Source of the DNA: CALLCD01 sp039817885
GTDB lineage: Bacteria > Pseudomonadota > Alphaproteobacteria > Caulobacterales > Hyphomonadaceae
Direction of reading: 5' to 3'
NCBI GenBank assembly: GCA_039817885.1
Contig: JBCBUY010000001.1
Coordinates: 1 to 64,000 of the forward strand
Length of the DNA: 64,000 bases
In this document: piece after piece, positions 8,596-17,091 of the stretch
Layout: every line of letters begins with the position of its first letter
How positions within the stretch are numbered: the first letter of the stretch is position 1
Position numbers and translations under genes: made by a program
The notes under the pieces: model-generated
Told to the model about the DNA's origin: nothing
What the model saw: only the letters and a program-made list of their open reading frames with translations
The model's database searches: none

Positions 8596-8848
8596 AATGA
8601 CAAATTACAGTGTACACACAAAATCGCTTCCCAAGACGTAAGTTCGACTGAGTTTCACTCCCAAAATGTGGGGAGTTGACGTCCGTAGACATATTATTTT
8701 TTATTAAGTTGAAGATGCCATCTCGTAATGGCTTCTCCGGTGTGCTGGTTGGGCAGTACCGGCTCAGTGCAAGGCAGTAGGCCCTGAGGGGGGTTCAATA
8801 CTGAAACCAATCATACATCTCCGTCCGAACGACGGAGCAGGAGGACTT

Positions 8849-10657
8849 ATGTCTAAAAATGAAGCAAGAGAAAGACTGGGTGATGCCGACTTCGCGGTGT
8901 CGCGGCGAGATATACTTCGCGGTGCGACGGTGGCTACAACAATAGCTGCTGGTGCAACGACTCTCGCCCCCTCGGCATCTGCTGACGTTGCGCTGGGGTC
9001 ATCACTTGCCCAAGATCCTCGCATCAGAGCAACTGATGCATCAAATCTTCGTCGCCGCCGTGCAAGTGAGAATCGCCGCAACGCGCCTCGGTCTCCTCAG
9101 GAGGTTAATGACGACGAGACGAGACTACCAGATTTTATCGGAAACTTCTCCAAAACACTGAAACACAATTCTCGCGGCGAAGTTACGCAGGCCTCTTATC
9201 TTTCATTCGTAACCGCCCTGGCAAGCCGCGAAGATTCGGACTTTGAGAACATTCTCGTTGGGCGAGAAAACGACCCGCTTCGTCAGCGGTTGGTAAGCCC
9301 GCAGGGGGCCTATGCATTCGAACTGTCCGGTCTTGATGGAAACGCTAACCGCATTAACCCAGCACCAGCATTTGACGGTGACATCACAGAAGTCGAAATG
9401 GCCGAGCTTTATGGGTATGCGGTCACACGCGACGTACCGTTCACTGAGTATGATAGCAGCAATAGGATCCAGCGTGTCGTCGACTCGTTGAATACATTCC
9501 CGGCGGTTGCCGATGCTCTACCAACCGACGGTGGTGTCGTGACGCCACAGAACTTCGGTCGCGGTGGGTTGCCGACGCAAGGTCTTCGCCCGCTCGGTAC
9601 AGATGTCGGTCCGTTTGTCAGTCAGTTCCTTCTGCTGCCGTTCCAGATCGGTCAGCTCCGCGTTGAGCAACGCTATCCGCGCCTTGAGCGAGGCGGTGCA
9701 AACCAGTTTATGACGGAATTCCCAGAATGGCTGGCGATACAACGCGGCTTTGCACCGAATGCTCGCGCTCCTGGCGGAAATGCTTCGACTTTTACGGATC
9801 GGGTTCGGTTTATCAGCAAGATGCGTGATCTTTCAGAGTGGGTTCATCGCGATTTCCCACTGCAATCACCACTGCACGCACTGTCCGTCATCTTTGGCTT
9901 CGGAACAGATGAAGCCTTCGAGAACACGCTACCATATAGCCGAGTGAACAGCTCAACGCAGGAAGGTTTCGTGACGTTTGGTCTTCCCGACATTTCGCAA
10001 CTCACCGTGCACGCACCACGTCAGGCGTTAACAGGGGCCTGGTACCAGAAGTGGTTGAACCATCGCCGAGCGCGTCCTGAAGTCTATGGCGGACGCCTGA
10101 ACGTTCAGGTTCGTGGTGAGCGCGACTACGGTCTCGGAGACCGCTTAATGGACTCGCGTGTCTTCCGCATGGCTGCAAATGAAAGCCGAAGAGTGAATAA
10201 TGCGGCGAGCAACTCAGACACAAGCGCGAACGGATTGCTTCCAATGGGCTTCCCTGAAGGCTCACCAGCGCACCCGGCTTACCCAGGCGGTCACTCTGCT
10301 TTCGTAGCGGCGGGGGCCACAGTCCTTAAAGGCTTCGTCAACGAGGATTTTGTTATCCCGAATCCGGTCCAAGCCAACCGTAACGGCACTGAGCTGATGG
10401 CTTGGGGCGGCGCACCGCTGACGCTTGGTGGCGAACTCAACAAGCTCGTTGCGAACGTGACACATGCTCGGGATGCTGCGGGTATGCATTGGCGATCTGA
10501 CGGTGAAGGTAATGTCATCGGTGAAGCGGTCGGTATTGCGCTACTCGCGGATTACAGCGTCACCTATAATGAAGACTTTGACGGCTTAACGCTACGCAAG
10601 TTCAACGGCCAGCGAATCCGTATTCGCAACGGCCAGGTGACAGAAATTGGCGGCTAA
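8849..10657 (+). CDS. Tat-exported vanadium-dependent haloperoxidase
   Basis: Oxidises halides with H2O2 using vanadate and releases hypohalous acid. The 602-residue protein starts with a Tat signal: SRRDILRGA followed by an Ala/Thr-rich stretch and a probable cleavage site after SASA. The active-site set of the algal-type bromoperoxidase family is visible: Lys at about 401 in KWLNHRRARPE with the following Arg, His near 482 in YPGGHSAF, Arg near 541 and His near 547 in ARDAAGMHWRSD. Length fits bacterial vanadium bromoperoxidases of cyanobacteria and marine alphaproteobacteria. It stands alone, with AAGGAGG-like spacing before the ATG. Halide preference cannot be inferred. Confidence 0.9.
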   Translation: MSKNEARERLGDADFAVSRRDILRGATVATTIAAGATTLAPSASADVALGSSLAQDPRIRATDASNLRRRRASENRRNAPRSPQEVNDDETRLPDFIGNFSKTLKHNSRGEVTQASYLSFVTALASREDSDFENILVGRENDPLRQRLVSPQGAYAFELSGLDGNANRINPAPAFDGDITEVEMAELYGYAVTRDVPFTEYDSSNRIQRVVDSLNTFPAVADALPTDGGVVTPQNFGRGGLPTQGLRPLGTDVGPFVSQFLLLPFQIGQLRVEQRYPRLERGGANQFMTEFPEWLAIQRGFAPNARAPGGNASTFTDRVRFISKMRDLSEWVHRDFPLQSPLHALSVIFGFGTDEAFENTLPYSRVNSSTQEGFVTFGLPDISQLTVHAPRQALTGAWYQKWLNHRRARPEVYGGRLNVQVRGERDYGLGDRLMDSRVFRMAANESRRVNNAASNSDTSANGLLPMGFPEGSPAHPAYPGGHSAFVAAGATVLKGFVNEDFVIPNPVQANRNGTELMAWGGAPLTLGGELNKLVANVTHARDAAGMHWRSDGEGNVIGEAVGIALLADYSVTYNEDFDGLTLRKFNGQRIRIRNGQVTEIGG

Positions 10658-10658
10658 C

Positions 10659-10715
10659 CTCAAATAAGGTTTGAGAATCTGAAGTCGCTCGATGCAGAAC
10701 GCACCGGGCGACTTC
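10659..10715. terminator. two hairpins between convergent genes
   Basis: Two perfect stems fill the gap between the haloperoxidase stop and the rluE stop: CTCAAA/TTTGAG (10659-10675, 5-base loop) and GAAGTCGC/GCGACTTC (10681-10715, long loop). The second is followed by only a weak T-rich run. Position between converging genes suggests a bidirectional terminator. Confidence 0.4.
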
Positions 10716-11264
10716 TTATACTGATCGCCACTGCCCCGGTCGAAGTCCCGCAACATACCAATCGCCAACACGCGATCGGATGAGGCGGAGCGTTGGATGG
10801 CCAACAGCTGCCGTCATGCGGCGCACCTGGCGATTGCGGCCTTCGTGAATGGTCAGCGATATCCAACTTTCCGGAATAGATTTCCGAACACGGATGGGCG
10901 GATCCCGAGGCCACAAATCAGGAGGTTCACGCATGAGGGTTGCGTCCGCTGGCCGCGTTAAACCGTCTTTCAAGATGACCCCGTGACGGAGGTGCTGGAG
11001 CGCCGTGTCATCAGGCTCGCCGTCCACTTGCACCCAGTAGGTCTTTGCCATCTTATGTTTCGGCGCAGAGATACGCGCCTGTAACTTACCATCATCGGTG
11101 AGGATAAGCAGACCTTCAGAATCTCGATCTAGTCGACCCGCCGGATAGACATTCGGAATATCAATGTAATCCGACAAAGTCCTACGCTTTGAGGCATCAT
11201 TCCCCTTATCCGTGAACTGAGACAGCACCCCAAAGGGTTTGTTGAACAGAATGATGCGCGCCAT
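10716..11264 (-). CDS. rluE: 23S rRNA pseudouridine synthase, RluE type
   Basis: RsuA/RluE-family enzyme that isomerises a uridine of 23S rRNA (U2457 in E. coli). The frame shows ILFNKPFGVLSQF at the start, the catalytic-Asp motif AGRLDRDSEGLL, then KTYWVQVDG, WPRDPPIRxRKSIP and the C-terminal EGRNRQVRRMTAAVGHPTLRLIR. These track E. coli RluE closely. There is no N-terminal S4 domain, as expected for RluE. The ATG at 11264 is chosen because the catalytic fold begins there. Upstream ATGs at 11342 and 11354 would add an unrelated tail. It is divergent from the padR-type gene. Confidence 0.9.
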   Translation of the reverse strand: MARIILFNKPFGVLSQFTDKGNDASKRRTLSDYIDIPNVYPAGRLDRDSEGLLILTDDGKLQARISAPKHKMAKTYWVQVDGEPDDTALQHLRHGVILKDGLTRPADATLMREPPDLWPRDPPIRVRKSIPESWISLTIHEGRNRQVRRMTAAVGHPTLRLIRSRVGDWYVAGLRPGQWRSV

Positions 11265-11374
11265 GGGGCTTTGGGTAGTCGCCGTGCGACCGGAGCGCAA
11301 TGCGGCAATGAACCAAGCGACTGGCGCGGGCTCTCCCAGCATCACACTCAACATTCACAAGCATCACCCTTGTA

Positions 11375-11410
11375 TTTCGATATATCGAAACTAATTTAGA
11401 TATATCGAAA
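11375..11410. promoter_or_regulatory. tandem PadR operator
   Basis: A perfect 16-base palindrome TTTCGATATATCGAAA (11375-11390) is followed by a one-mismatch copy TTTAGATATATCGAAA (11395-11410). Centre-to-centre distance is 20 bases, about two helical turns. It lies 12 bases before the start of the PadR-type regulator, in the intergenic region divergent to rluE. PadR proteins bind such palindromes and commonly repress their own gene. Confidence 0.7.
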
Positions 11411-11422
11411 AGGAGATATGGA

Positions 11423-11983
11423 ATGTATCACAGAAAACGCATGCACAAAGCAGCCGCCGCTTATAAGAGTATGCGCGGCGGTTCGAGACGGCCTCGCCGC
11501 CGCAGACCACTTAACCATGGCGATCTTCGATTGCTGATCCTGTCTCTCATCGCCGAGCAACCGCGCCACGGCTATGATCTCATCACCGAAATCGAACATC
11601 TGACAGGCGGTAATTATAAGCCGAGCCCCGGGGTAATGTACCCGGCCTTGAGCGTGATCGAGGACCTTGGATTCGCGAAAGCCAAGAAAGAAGATGGCAA
11701 GCGCGTCTTCTATATCACGCCCGAGGGCGAAGCAGAGATCGAAGAGAAGTCAGACACCCTCGCAAAGATCGAGAACAGGCTGGAAGCACTGGCCAGTTCC
11801 GAACACGATTACGATCCAACGGATGTACGATCCGCCAGTCGGAACCTGCGCTACGCGGTGTTCAAACTCGTCGCCAATGATTGGCCCGACACCTCAAAAT
11901 ATGAGGATATTGTCGGGATTCTGAACCGCGCCCGGGAAGACATCAACGCGCTAGGAAATGAGAGTGGAAAGACGGCTGGCTAA
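11423..11983 (+). CDS. PadR-family transcriptional regulator
   Basis: A 186-residue DNA-binding protein. Residues 1-30 form a very basic tail (RRPRRRRP). The PadR winged helix follows (LRLLILSLIAEQPRHGYDLI, then SPGVMYPALSVIEDLGF and the beta wing with RVFYITPEG). The remaining C-terminal part is helical and is probably the dimerisation region. An AAGGAGAT ribosome-binding site precedes the ATG. The tandem palindrome just upstream makes autoregulation likely. A typical partner such as an efflux gene is not adjacent: the next gene converges from the other strand. Targets are therefore unknown. Confidence 0.88.
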   Translation: MYHRKRMHKAAAAYKSMRGGSRRPRRRRPLNHGDLRLLILSLIAEQPRHGYDLITEIEHLTGGNYKPSPGVMYPALSVIEDLGFAKAKKEDGKRVFYITPEGEAEIEEKSDTLAKIENRLEALASSEHDYDPTDVRSASRNLRYAVFKLVANDWPDTSKYEDIVGILNRAREDINALGNESGKTAG

Positions 11984-12024
11984 TGCGGTGCCATCAAAAT
12001 GGCCCGGATCAATGCTCACCACCA

Positions 12025-13086
12025 TCAGGAATCCCCGGCAGACAATATGTCCGTACACCACATGATTTGGCTGTCAAAAACGCCGCCAACGAGCATGTGT
12101 CCATTCCAGTAAGGCCCCGTAGCTGAGCCATTGATCTCGCCATTGACGGCCATGAACACGGTCTCCGTTTCCCCGGTTTCCGGATTCATCCGGACAACTT
12201 GTGAAGGAGAGTTCTCATCAGCGTTTTCGGCGTGTTTGACAAAGGCGAGAAGGTTAGGGTGGCTGCCGATATAGAGATTTCCATCTGTACCAATATCGAT
12301 ATTGTCGGGAGCCGTTCCAACCTTGAAATGACGCCGATTTGAAACCTCGCCCGTCTGGAGATCACGATCAAAGATATTGATCTGCCGACCGATCACTTCT
12401 GCAACATAGAGCTTCGAACCATCTGCGGAGACATTGATGCCATTCGCATAACTGAAACTGTCGGCCACCTCGCGGCCAACCTCCCCGTCAAAATACACAA
12501 TATCGGCGAGCGGAAGACCGAGATAAAGCTCCAGCATTTGACCGAGGCCCTCGCGGTAGCGCCGATCGTTCGAGGCATAAAACCGTCGCGCGCCCACCGC
12601 CACGACATCATTGGGGGAATACATCGCATCGAAGGATACGGTTTCGAGATGGTTGAGCGTGCCATCGGTAAGGATGTCGAAGATCTCCACCGTCTCAGCT
12701 CCGGCAGGATGATTGATGACAAAGAGGCGGCGGGTGCCATCCGTACCGTTCCAAAGGCTGAGACCATGCGGAGAAAAATCGACCGGAGTATCGCCGAGCA
12801 AGCTTATCGGGCGCGCGTCAGGAGTGTTGAGGTCAAGGCTGTAGAGCCCGCCACGTTCGCGGCGCTCCGGGTTACGCCTCTGTGCGGAAGATATGAAAGC
12901 GATACCTGTCGCATGATCGATCTCGATATCTTCCGGGCCGGGCGCCACCTCCACGCGCCGACACTGATCAACGGCGATGGTCTCAAAATCCGTGAATGCG
13001 CCGGAGGCCGGAATGACGCCCGAAAGGACACGATAACCGAACGCAACACACAGGACGGCGAATGAAATCAAGATGATACGGCGCAA
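12025..13086 (-). CDS. paraoxonase-like arylesterase/lactonase
   Basis: A 353-residue protein with an N-terminal hydrophobic segment (about residues 3-25) that exports or anchors it, followed by a six-bladed beta-propeller of the SMP-30/paraoxonase type. The calcium-site residues of PON enzymes are recognisable: GPEDIEID, FSPHGL, SPNDV, YANGIN and APDNIDI. Members hydrolyse lactones or aryl esters. Substrate is not readable from sequence. The start codon is TTG at 13086: GGGAGG lies 5 bases upstream and no ATG is available before the signal segment. It is downstream of lepA on the same strand but separated by 90 bases. Confidence 0.82.
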   Translation of the reverse strand: MRRIILISFAVLCVAFGYRVLSGVIPASGAFTDFETIAVDQCRRVEVAPGPEDIEIDHATGIAFISSAQRRNPERRERGGLYSLDLNTPDARPISLLGDTPVDFSPHGLSLWNGTDGTRRLFVINHPAGAETVEIFDILTDGTLNHLETVSFDAMYSPNDVVAVGARRFYASNDRRYREGLGQMLELYLGLPLADIVYFDGEVGREVADSFSYANGINVSADGSKLYVAEVIGRQINIFDRDLQTGEVSNRRHFKVGTAPDNIDIGTDGNLYIGSHPNLLAFVKHAENADENSPSQVVRMNPETGETETVFMAVNGEINGSATGPYWNGHMLVGGVFDSQIMWCTDILSAGDS

Positions 13087-13176
13087 TCTGTCCTCCCAGG
13101 GCGGCTACCTTTTAGAAGCAGCTTATAGAGCCAAGCCAAGATAAGCTATTCAATTCGCCAGGGTGAGACCTTGGGG

Positions 13177-14985
13177 CTAGTCCCCATCCATCCTGAGGGC
13201 AGCGACGAACGCTTCTTGCGGAATTTCGACCTTGCCGAACTGGCGCATACGTTTCTTGCCGGCCTTCTGCTTTTCGAGGAGTTTACGCTTCCGGGTCGCG
13301 TCGCCGCCATAGCATTTGGCGGTCACATCTTTACGCATGGCGGAGAGGGTTTCGCGGGCGATAACCTTTGAGCCAATCGCCGCCTGGATCGGGATCTTGA
13401 ACATCTGGCGGGGAATAAGGTCCTTTAGCCGCTCGCACATCTGCCGCCCCCGGCCCTCGGCCCGGTCGCGATGGACCAGCATAGCGAGCGCATCGACAGG
13501 TTCCTCGTTCACAAGAATGCTCATTTTGACCAAATTCTCAGCGCGGTGGCCGATGATTTCATAATCAAAACTCGCATAGCCCTTCGAGATAGATTTCAGC
13601 CTATCATAAAAATCGAAGACCACCTCATTGAGCGGAAGCTCGTATTTCACCATGGCCCGGGTGCCGGCATAGGTAAGCTCTTTCTGGATACCGCGGCGGT
13701 CCTGGCAAAGCTTCAGCACACCGCCGAGATACTCGTCCGGCGTGAAGATGGTGGCTTCGATCCAAGGTTCGCGGATTTCAGCGATTTTCACGATATCAGG
13801 CATGTCCGAGGGATTGTGCAACTCCATCTCGCTGCCATCCGTCATGGTGAGTTCGTAAACCACACTTGGGGCCGTGGCGATGAGGTCGAGATCAAATTCC
13901 CTACTCAGCCTCTCTTGAATAATTTCGAGATGGAGAAGCCCCAGAAACCCGCATCTAAAACCCATACCCAGGGCTGCCGAAGTTTCCATTTCCCAGGAGA
14001 AACTCGCATCATTGAGACGGAGCTTGCCCATGGCTGCGCGGAGTTCATCAAAATCGCTCGCATCGATAGGGAACAGGCCACAGAAGACGACAGGCTGAAC
14101 ATCTTTATAGCCCGGCAAGGCTTCATCGCAGGGTTTCTTGTCCTCGGTGATCGTGTCGCCAATCGAGCAGTCGGCCACTTCTTTGATCGACGCCACGAGA
14201 AAGCCGACCTCGCCCGGGCCGAGCGCATCCACATCTGTCGGCTTCGGACCGAAGATAGCGACCTTGTCGACCTCATAGGTCGCGCCGGTCTTCATCATCC
14301 GGACTTTTTGTTTCTTTTTCAGGACACCATCAACAATGCGGACGATCACCACAACACCAAGATAAGGGTCGTAATACGCGTCCACGAGGGAGACTTTCAG
14401 AGGCTTATCAGCATCCCCTTCATCGGGCGCTGGCAGACGCGTAACAATCGCCTCCAGGACATCTTCAATGCCGATGCCGGTCTTGGCTGAAGTCTGGATC
14501 GCATCGGTAGCGTCGAGGCCAATCACCTCTTCGATCTGTTCAGAAACCCTGTCGACATCTGCGGCAGGCAGATCCACTTTGTTAAGAACCGGCACGATTT
14601 CATGGTCCTGATCGATCGCCTGATAGACATTGGCGAGGGTCTGCGCCTCGACGCCTTGAGACGCATCGACGACGAGGAGCGAGCCTTCGCAGGCGGCAAG
14701 ACAACGCGAGACCTCATAGCTGAAATCGACGTGGCCAGGGGTATCCATAAGGTTAAGCGCATAGGTCTCGCCATCCTGCGCTGTGTAGTTCAGACGGACA
14801 GTTTGAGCCTTAATGGTGATGCCACGTTCTTTCTCGATATCCATATTGTCGAGCACTTGATCGGACATCTCCCGGTCAGTGAGTCCGCCGCAATGCTGGA
14901 TCAGCCGGTCGGCCAGGGTCGATTTGCCATGGTCGATATGGGCAATGATCGAGAAGTTACGAATATTGTCGCGCGCAGTTGTCAT
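13177..14985 (-). CDS. lepA: elongation factor 4 (LepA)
   Basis: Ribosome-associated translational GTPase thought to back-translocate or assist biogenesis of ribosomes. The 602-residue protein shows G1 AHIDHGKST near residue 15, G2 around ERGITI, G3 DTPGH and G4 NKVD. The LepA-specific C-terminal domain is present and ends with the basic AKCYGGDATRKRKLLEKQKAGKKRMR block. Length is the family standard. The gene stands on the minus strand, downstream of the DUF11 gene. Confidence 0.98.
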   Translation of the reverse strand: MTTARDNIRNFSIIAHIDHGKSTLADRLIQHCGGLTDREMSDQVLDNMDIEKERGITIKAQTVRLNYTAQDGETYALNLMDTPGHVDFSYEVSRCLAACEGSLLVVDASQGVEAQTLANVYQAIDQDHEIVPVLNKVDLPAADVDRVSEQIEEVIGLDATDAIQTSAKTGIGIEDVLEAIVTRLPAPDEGDADKPLKVSLVDAYYDPYLGVVVIVRIVDGVLKKKQKVRMMKTGATYEVDKVAIFGPKPTDVDALGPGEVGFLVASIKEVADCSIGDTITEDKKPCDEALPGYKDVQPVVFCGLFPIDASDFDELRAAMGKLRLNDASFSWEMETSAALGMGFRCGFLGLLHLEIIQERLSREFDLDLIATAPSVVYELTMTDGSEMELHNPSDMPDIVKIAEIREPWIEATIFTPDEYLGGVLKLCQDRRGIQKELTYAGTRAMVKYELPLNEVVFDFYDRLKSISKGYASFDYEIIGHRAENLVKMSILVNEEPVDALAMLVHRDRAEGRGRQMCERLKDLIPRQMFKIPIQAAIGSKVIARETLSAMRKDVTAKCYGGDATRKRKLLEKQKAGKKRMRQFGKVEIPQEAFVAALRMDGD

Positions 14986-15047
14986 TCGCTCGATATAGCG
15001 GCGCTCGCGAGGTGCGGGAAGCGCCGAAGTGACACGGGGCCCGGCAT

Positions 15048-16523
15048 CTACTGAACGAGAACATCAAGCTCGAAGACCGCTGTCGGCGGCGTGCCCGTGG
15101 TTTGAGCCGCGAACATGCCCTCTGGCTGGATCCGAATATGCGTCACGGCGCTGTCCGTTCCATTGCCGCTCGGCACCGGCACATAGCCAAAGCTGACCCC
15201 CCCATTGTTTGAGAAATCCACGCTGTCTGTGGCGCTCGCCAAATCTGAGAAGCTGAACACCAGCCCGCTCGACACAGGGCCATCGATAAAACCCACAGGC
15301 CCGCTGCCTGGCCCGTCAATATCCGCGACGATCAACGCCGTTCCGACCGGCACCGTGTCGACAAGGTCTATGCTGCCCGCATCCACGGTGCCGTTTCCGG
15401 TATTCTCTATCTCGAATGTGTAACGGACACGGGACCCTGGAATCGCAAATGGATTAGATGTGCCATTAAGCGGGTCTTCGACAATTGCCCCCGTCTTGCT
15501 GACCTGCAGATCCGGCGCAAACACAGCGTGAAACGAGTCAGAAAAGGCAAGGATTCCGGCAATCTCAGTCGTATGGTTGGTCTCAGAATCGGTGCTGATA
15601 TCCTCTTGGATCGCGAGCCCGATCGATGTGCCAGTCAACGCGCATTGCCGGAGCCACCCGCCGTCTGCGCCGTCGCGCGTATTTTTCGTCGCGACGACCC
15701 TAGGTTCGGAAAACGCACTACTAGAATATGTGATATTTGCACAAGATTGGGTAATGCCAACGATCGTATCTGGTGATCGGGTCGCGCTCCACGAGATTGA
15801 TGCCCCGCCGAGCGCAGCAAATGTTCCGGAGACGCCGGCTTCGGCAGCGATGAACCCGATCGTCTCGGCGACGACGGTCCCCTCATCCACCTCGCTGCGT
15901 TCAAGTGCAAACTCGGCACTACTCGCGGCGGGGTTCAGGATGGACACGGTCAGCCAGGGTTGAGATGGGATATCTGGCGCAATGCCTGGCTCGCTATTGG
16001 TGGTTTGGATCGCCGCAACAACCGCCGCTTGACCGCCAAGCGTTGTGCCGAAATTGACCAAAGCAGTCCCGGAGGGGCCCCCAACAGCCTGGCCACTTCT
16101 TTGAACCTGATCAGTCGTTACGCGGCCCACCACAATCGTCCGGCCGCCAAGCGTACCATCTGGAAGGGAATGAACCCCCGGCTCGGCAGCCACATAACTC
16201 ACGGTCATGGAGACATGGGGACCATCATTACCAGGGGGTTCGAACTGGCTCACCTCAAACCCGGTCAAACTCACATTTCTGATGCGCAAAGCGCTTGCGT
16301 CACCACCAGCACTTGTCGGCAAAGCAATGACGACCGGCACGACATCAAACGGCTCGTCGAAGGTCACCGAGACAAATGCCGGTATGCTAAAGGTATCATT
16401 CAGCACCACCTCACCCGCTTCCAATCGCCACGCCGACGCGCTGAGAGGCAGACATGCGCTCACAATGACTGCCAGCAGCAGCCGAATGGTCGTAAAAGCG
16501 ACGCTATTGCGGTCCCAGGACAT
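15048..16523 (-). CDS. secreted protein with repeats and DUF11 domain
   Basis: A 491-residue exported protein with a signal peptide (residues 8-31, cleavage after SASA). The N-terminal 330 residues look like about three degenerate beta-rich repeats that end in related strands (VSYVAAEPGVHSL, IGFIAAEAGVSGTF, AGILAFSDSF). The pattern resembles H-type-lectin or adhesin-like modules but cannot be assigned with confidence. The C-terminal 150 residues match DUF11 (LQVSKTGAIV...YTFEIENTGNGTVDAGSIDLVDTVPVGT), a bacterial surface-protein beta-sandwich. It is a likely cell-surface or extracellular protein with no visible anchor. Its start is 172 bases from the divergent BlaI-type gene. Confidence 0.75.
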   Translation of the reverse strand: MSWDRNSVAFTTIRLLLAVIVSACLPLSASAWRLEAGEVVLNDTFSIPAFVSVTFDEPFDVVPVVIALPTSAGGDASALRIRNVSLTGFEVSQFEPPGNDGPHVSMTVSYVAAEPGVHSLPDGTLGGRTIVVGRVTTDQVQRSGQAVGGPSGTALVNFGTTLGGQAAVVAAIQTTNSEPGIAPDIPSQPWLTVSILNPAASSAEFALERSEVDEGTVVAETIGFIAAEAGVSGTFAALGGASISWSATRSPDTIVGITQSCANITYSSSAFSEPRVVATKNTRDGADGGWLRQCALTGTSIGLAIQEDISTDSETNHTTEIAGILAFSDSFHAVFAPDLQVSKTGAIVEDPLNGTSNPFAIPGSRVRYTFEIENTGNGTVDAGSIDLVDTVPVGTALIVADIDGPGSGPVGFIDGPVSSGLVFSFSDLASATDSVDFSNNGGVSFGYVPVPSGNGTDSAVTHIRIQPEGMFAAQTTGTPPTAVFELDVLVQ

Positions 16524-16625
16524 CCACCGAGACTAACGGCAAGCCAGTAGCAGAGTCTTAAGAAACAAAGGCAAGTCCAGGGGGGGGGTGATGAAACAGC
16601 TCTGACCAGGGCGTTTGCCCCCCAT

Positions 16626-16643
16626 CTACTAAAAAACTAGTTG
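16626..16643. promoter_or_regulatory. weak dyad upstream of first blaI-like gene
   Basis: An imperfect inverted repeat CTACTA-N6-TAGTTG lies 52 bases before the BlaI-type start, with one mismatch between the arms. Its ACTA/TAGT core recalls BlaI/MecI operators but is much weaker than the site at 25145-25168. Confidence 0.25.
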
Positions 16644-16695
16644 ACTCGATCGCCAGGCCGAGGCATTCCAACTCGAAATACTAAGGAATTCGTAG

Positions 16696-17091
16696 ATGCC
16701 AAGACCCAAGACATCAGACCTCACCACCGCCGAGCGGCGCATCATGGATGTGCTCTGGGACCGCGGTGAAGCGAGCGTTCGCGACGTCGCAGACGCCCTG
16801 AAAGACAAATACGATCTCGCCTACACCACGGTCATGACAACGATGAAAATCATGGCTGACAAGGGCTATCTCAGCTTCCGAAAGGAAGGCCGGGCCCATA
16901 TCTACGCGCCGCAGCTGAGCCGGGATGGAGCGCGGCGGTCAGCGTTGACAACCCTTTTGACGTCCCTGTTCGACGGATCACCGAAACATCTCGCCCAGCA
17001 CCTTGTCGAAACCGACAAGCTGACCCTCGAAGATATCGACGCTTTGCGCGCCGAACTCCTAAACCGTCAATCCAAAGGATCGAAATCATGA
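16696..17091 (+). CDS. BlaI/MecI/CopY-family repressor, copy 1
   Basis: A 131-residue winged-helix repressor. The motif block LTTAERRIMDVLWDRGEASVRDVADAL, then AYTTVMTTMKIMADKGYL and REGRAHIYAP, is diagnostic of the family. The C-terminal half is helical and should mediate dimerisation. In BlaI-type circuits the repressor is inactivated when its membrane peptidase partner is activated. Here that partner is the immediately downstream M56 gene, which overlaps by four bases (ATGA), so the two are translationally coupled. A basic, Lys/Ser-rich tail ends the protein. Confidence 0.88.
   Translation: MPRPKTSDLTTAERRIMDVLWDRGEASVRDVADALKDKYDLAYTTVMTTMKIMADKGYLSFRKEGRAHIYAPQLSRDGARRSALTTLLTSLFDGSPKHLAQHLVETDKLTLEDIDALRAELLNRQSKGSKS

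Noticed and set aside
13471..14490. 339-residue plus-strand frame across lepA
   Set aside because: Opposite strand of a textbook LepA, so it is a shadow despite its length.
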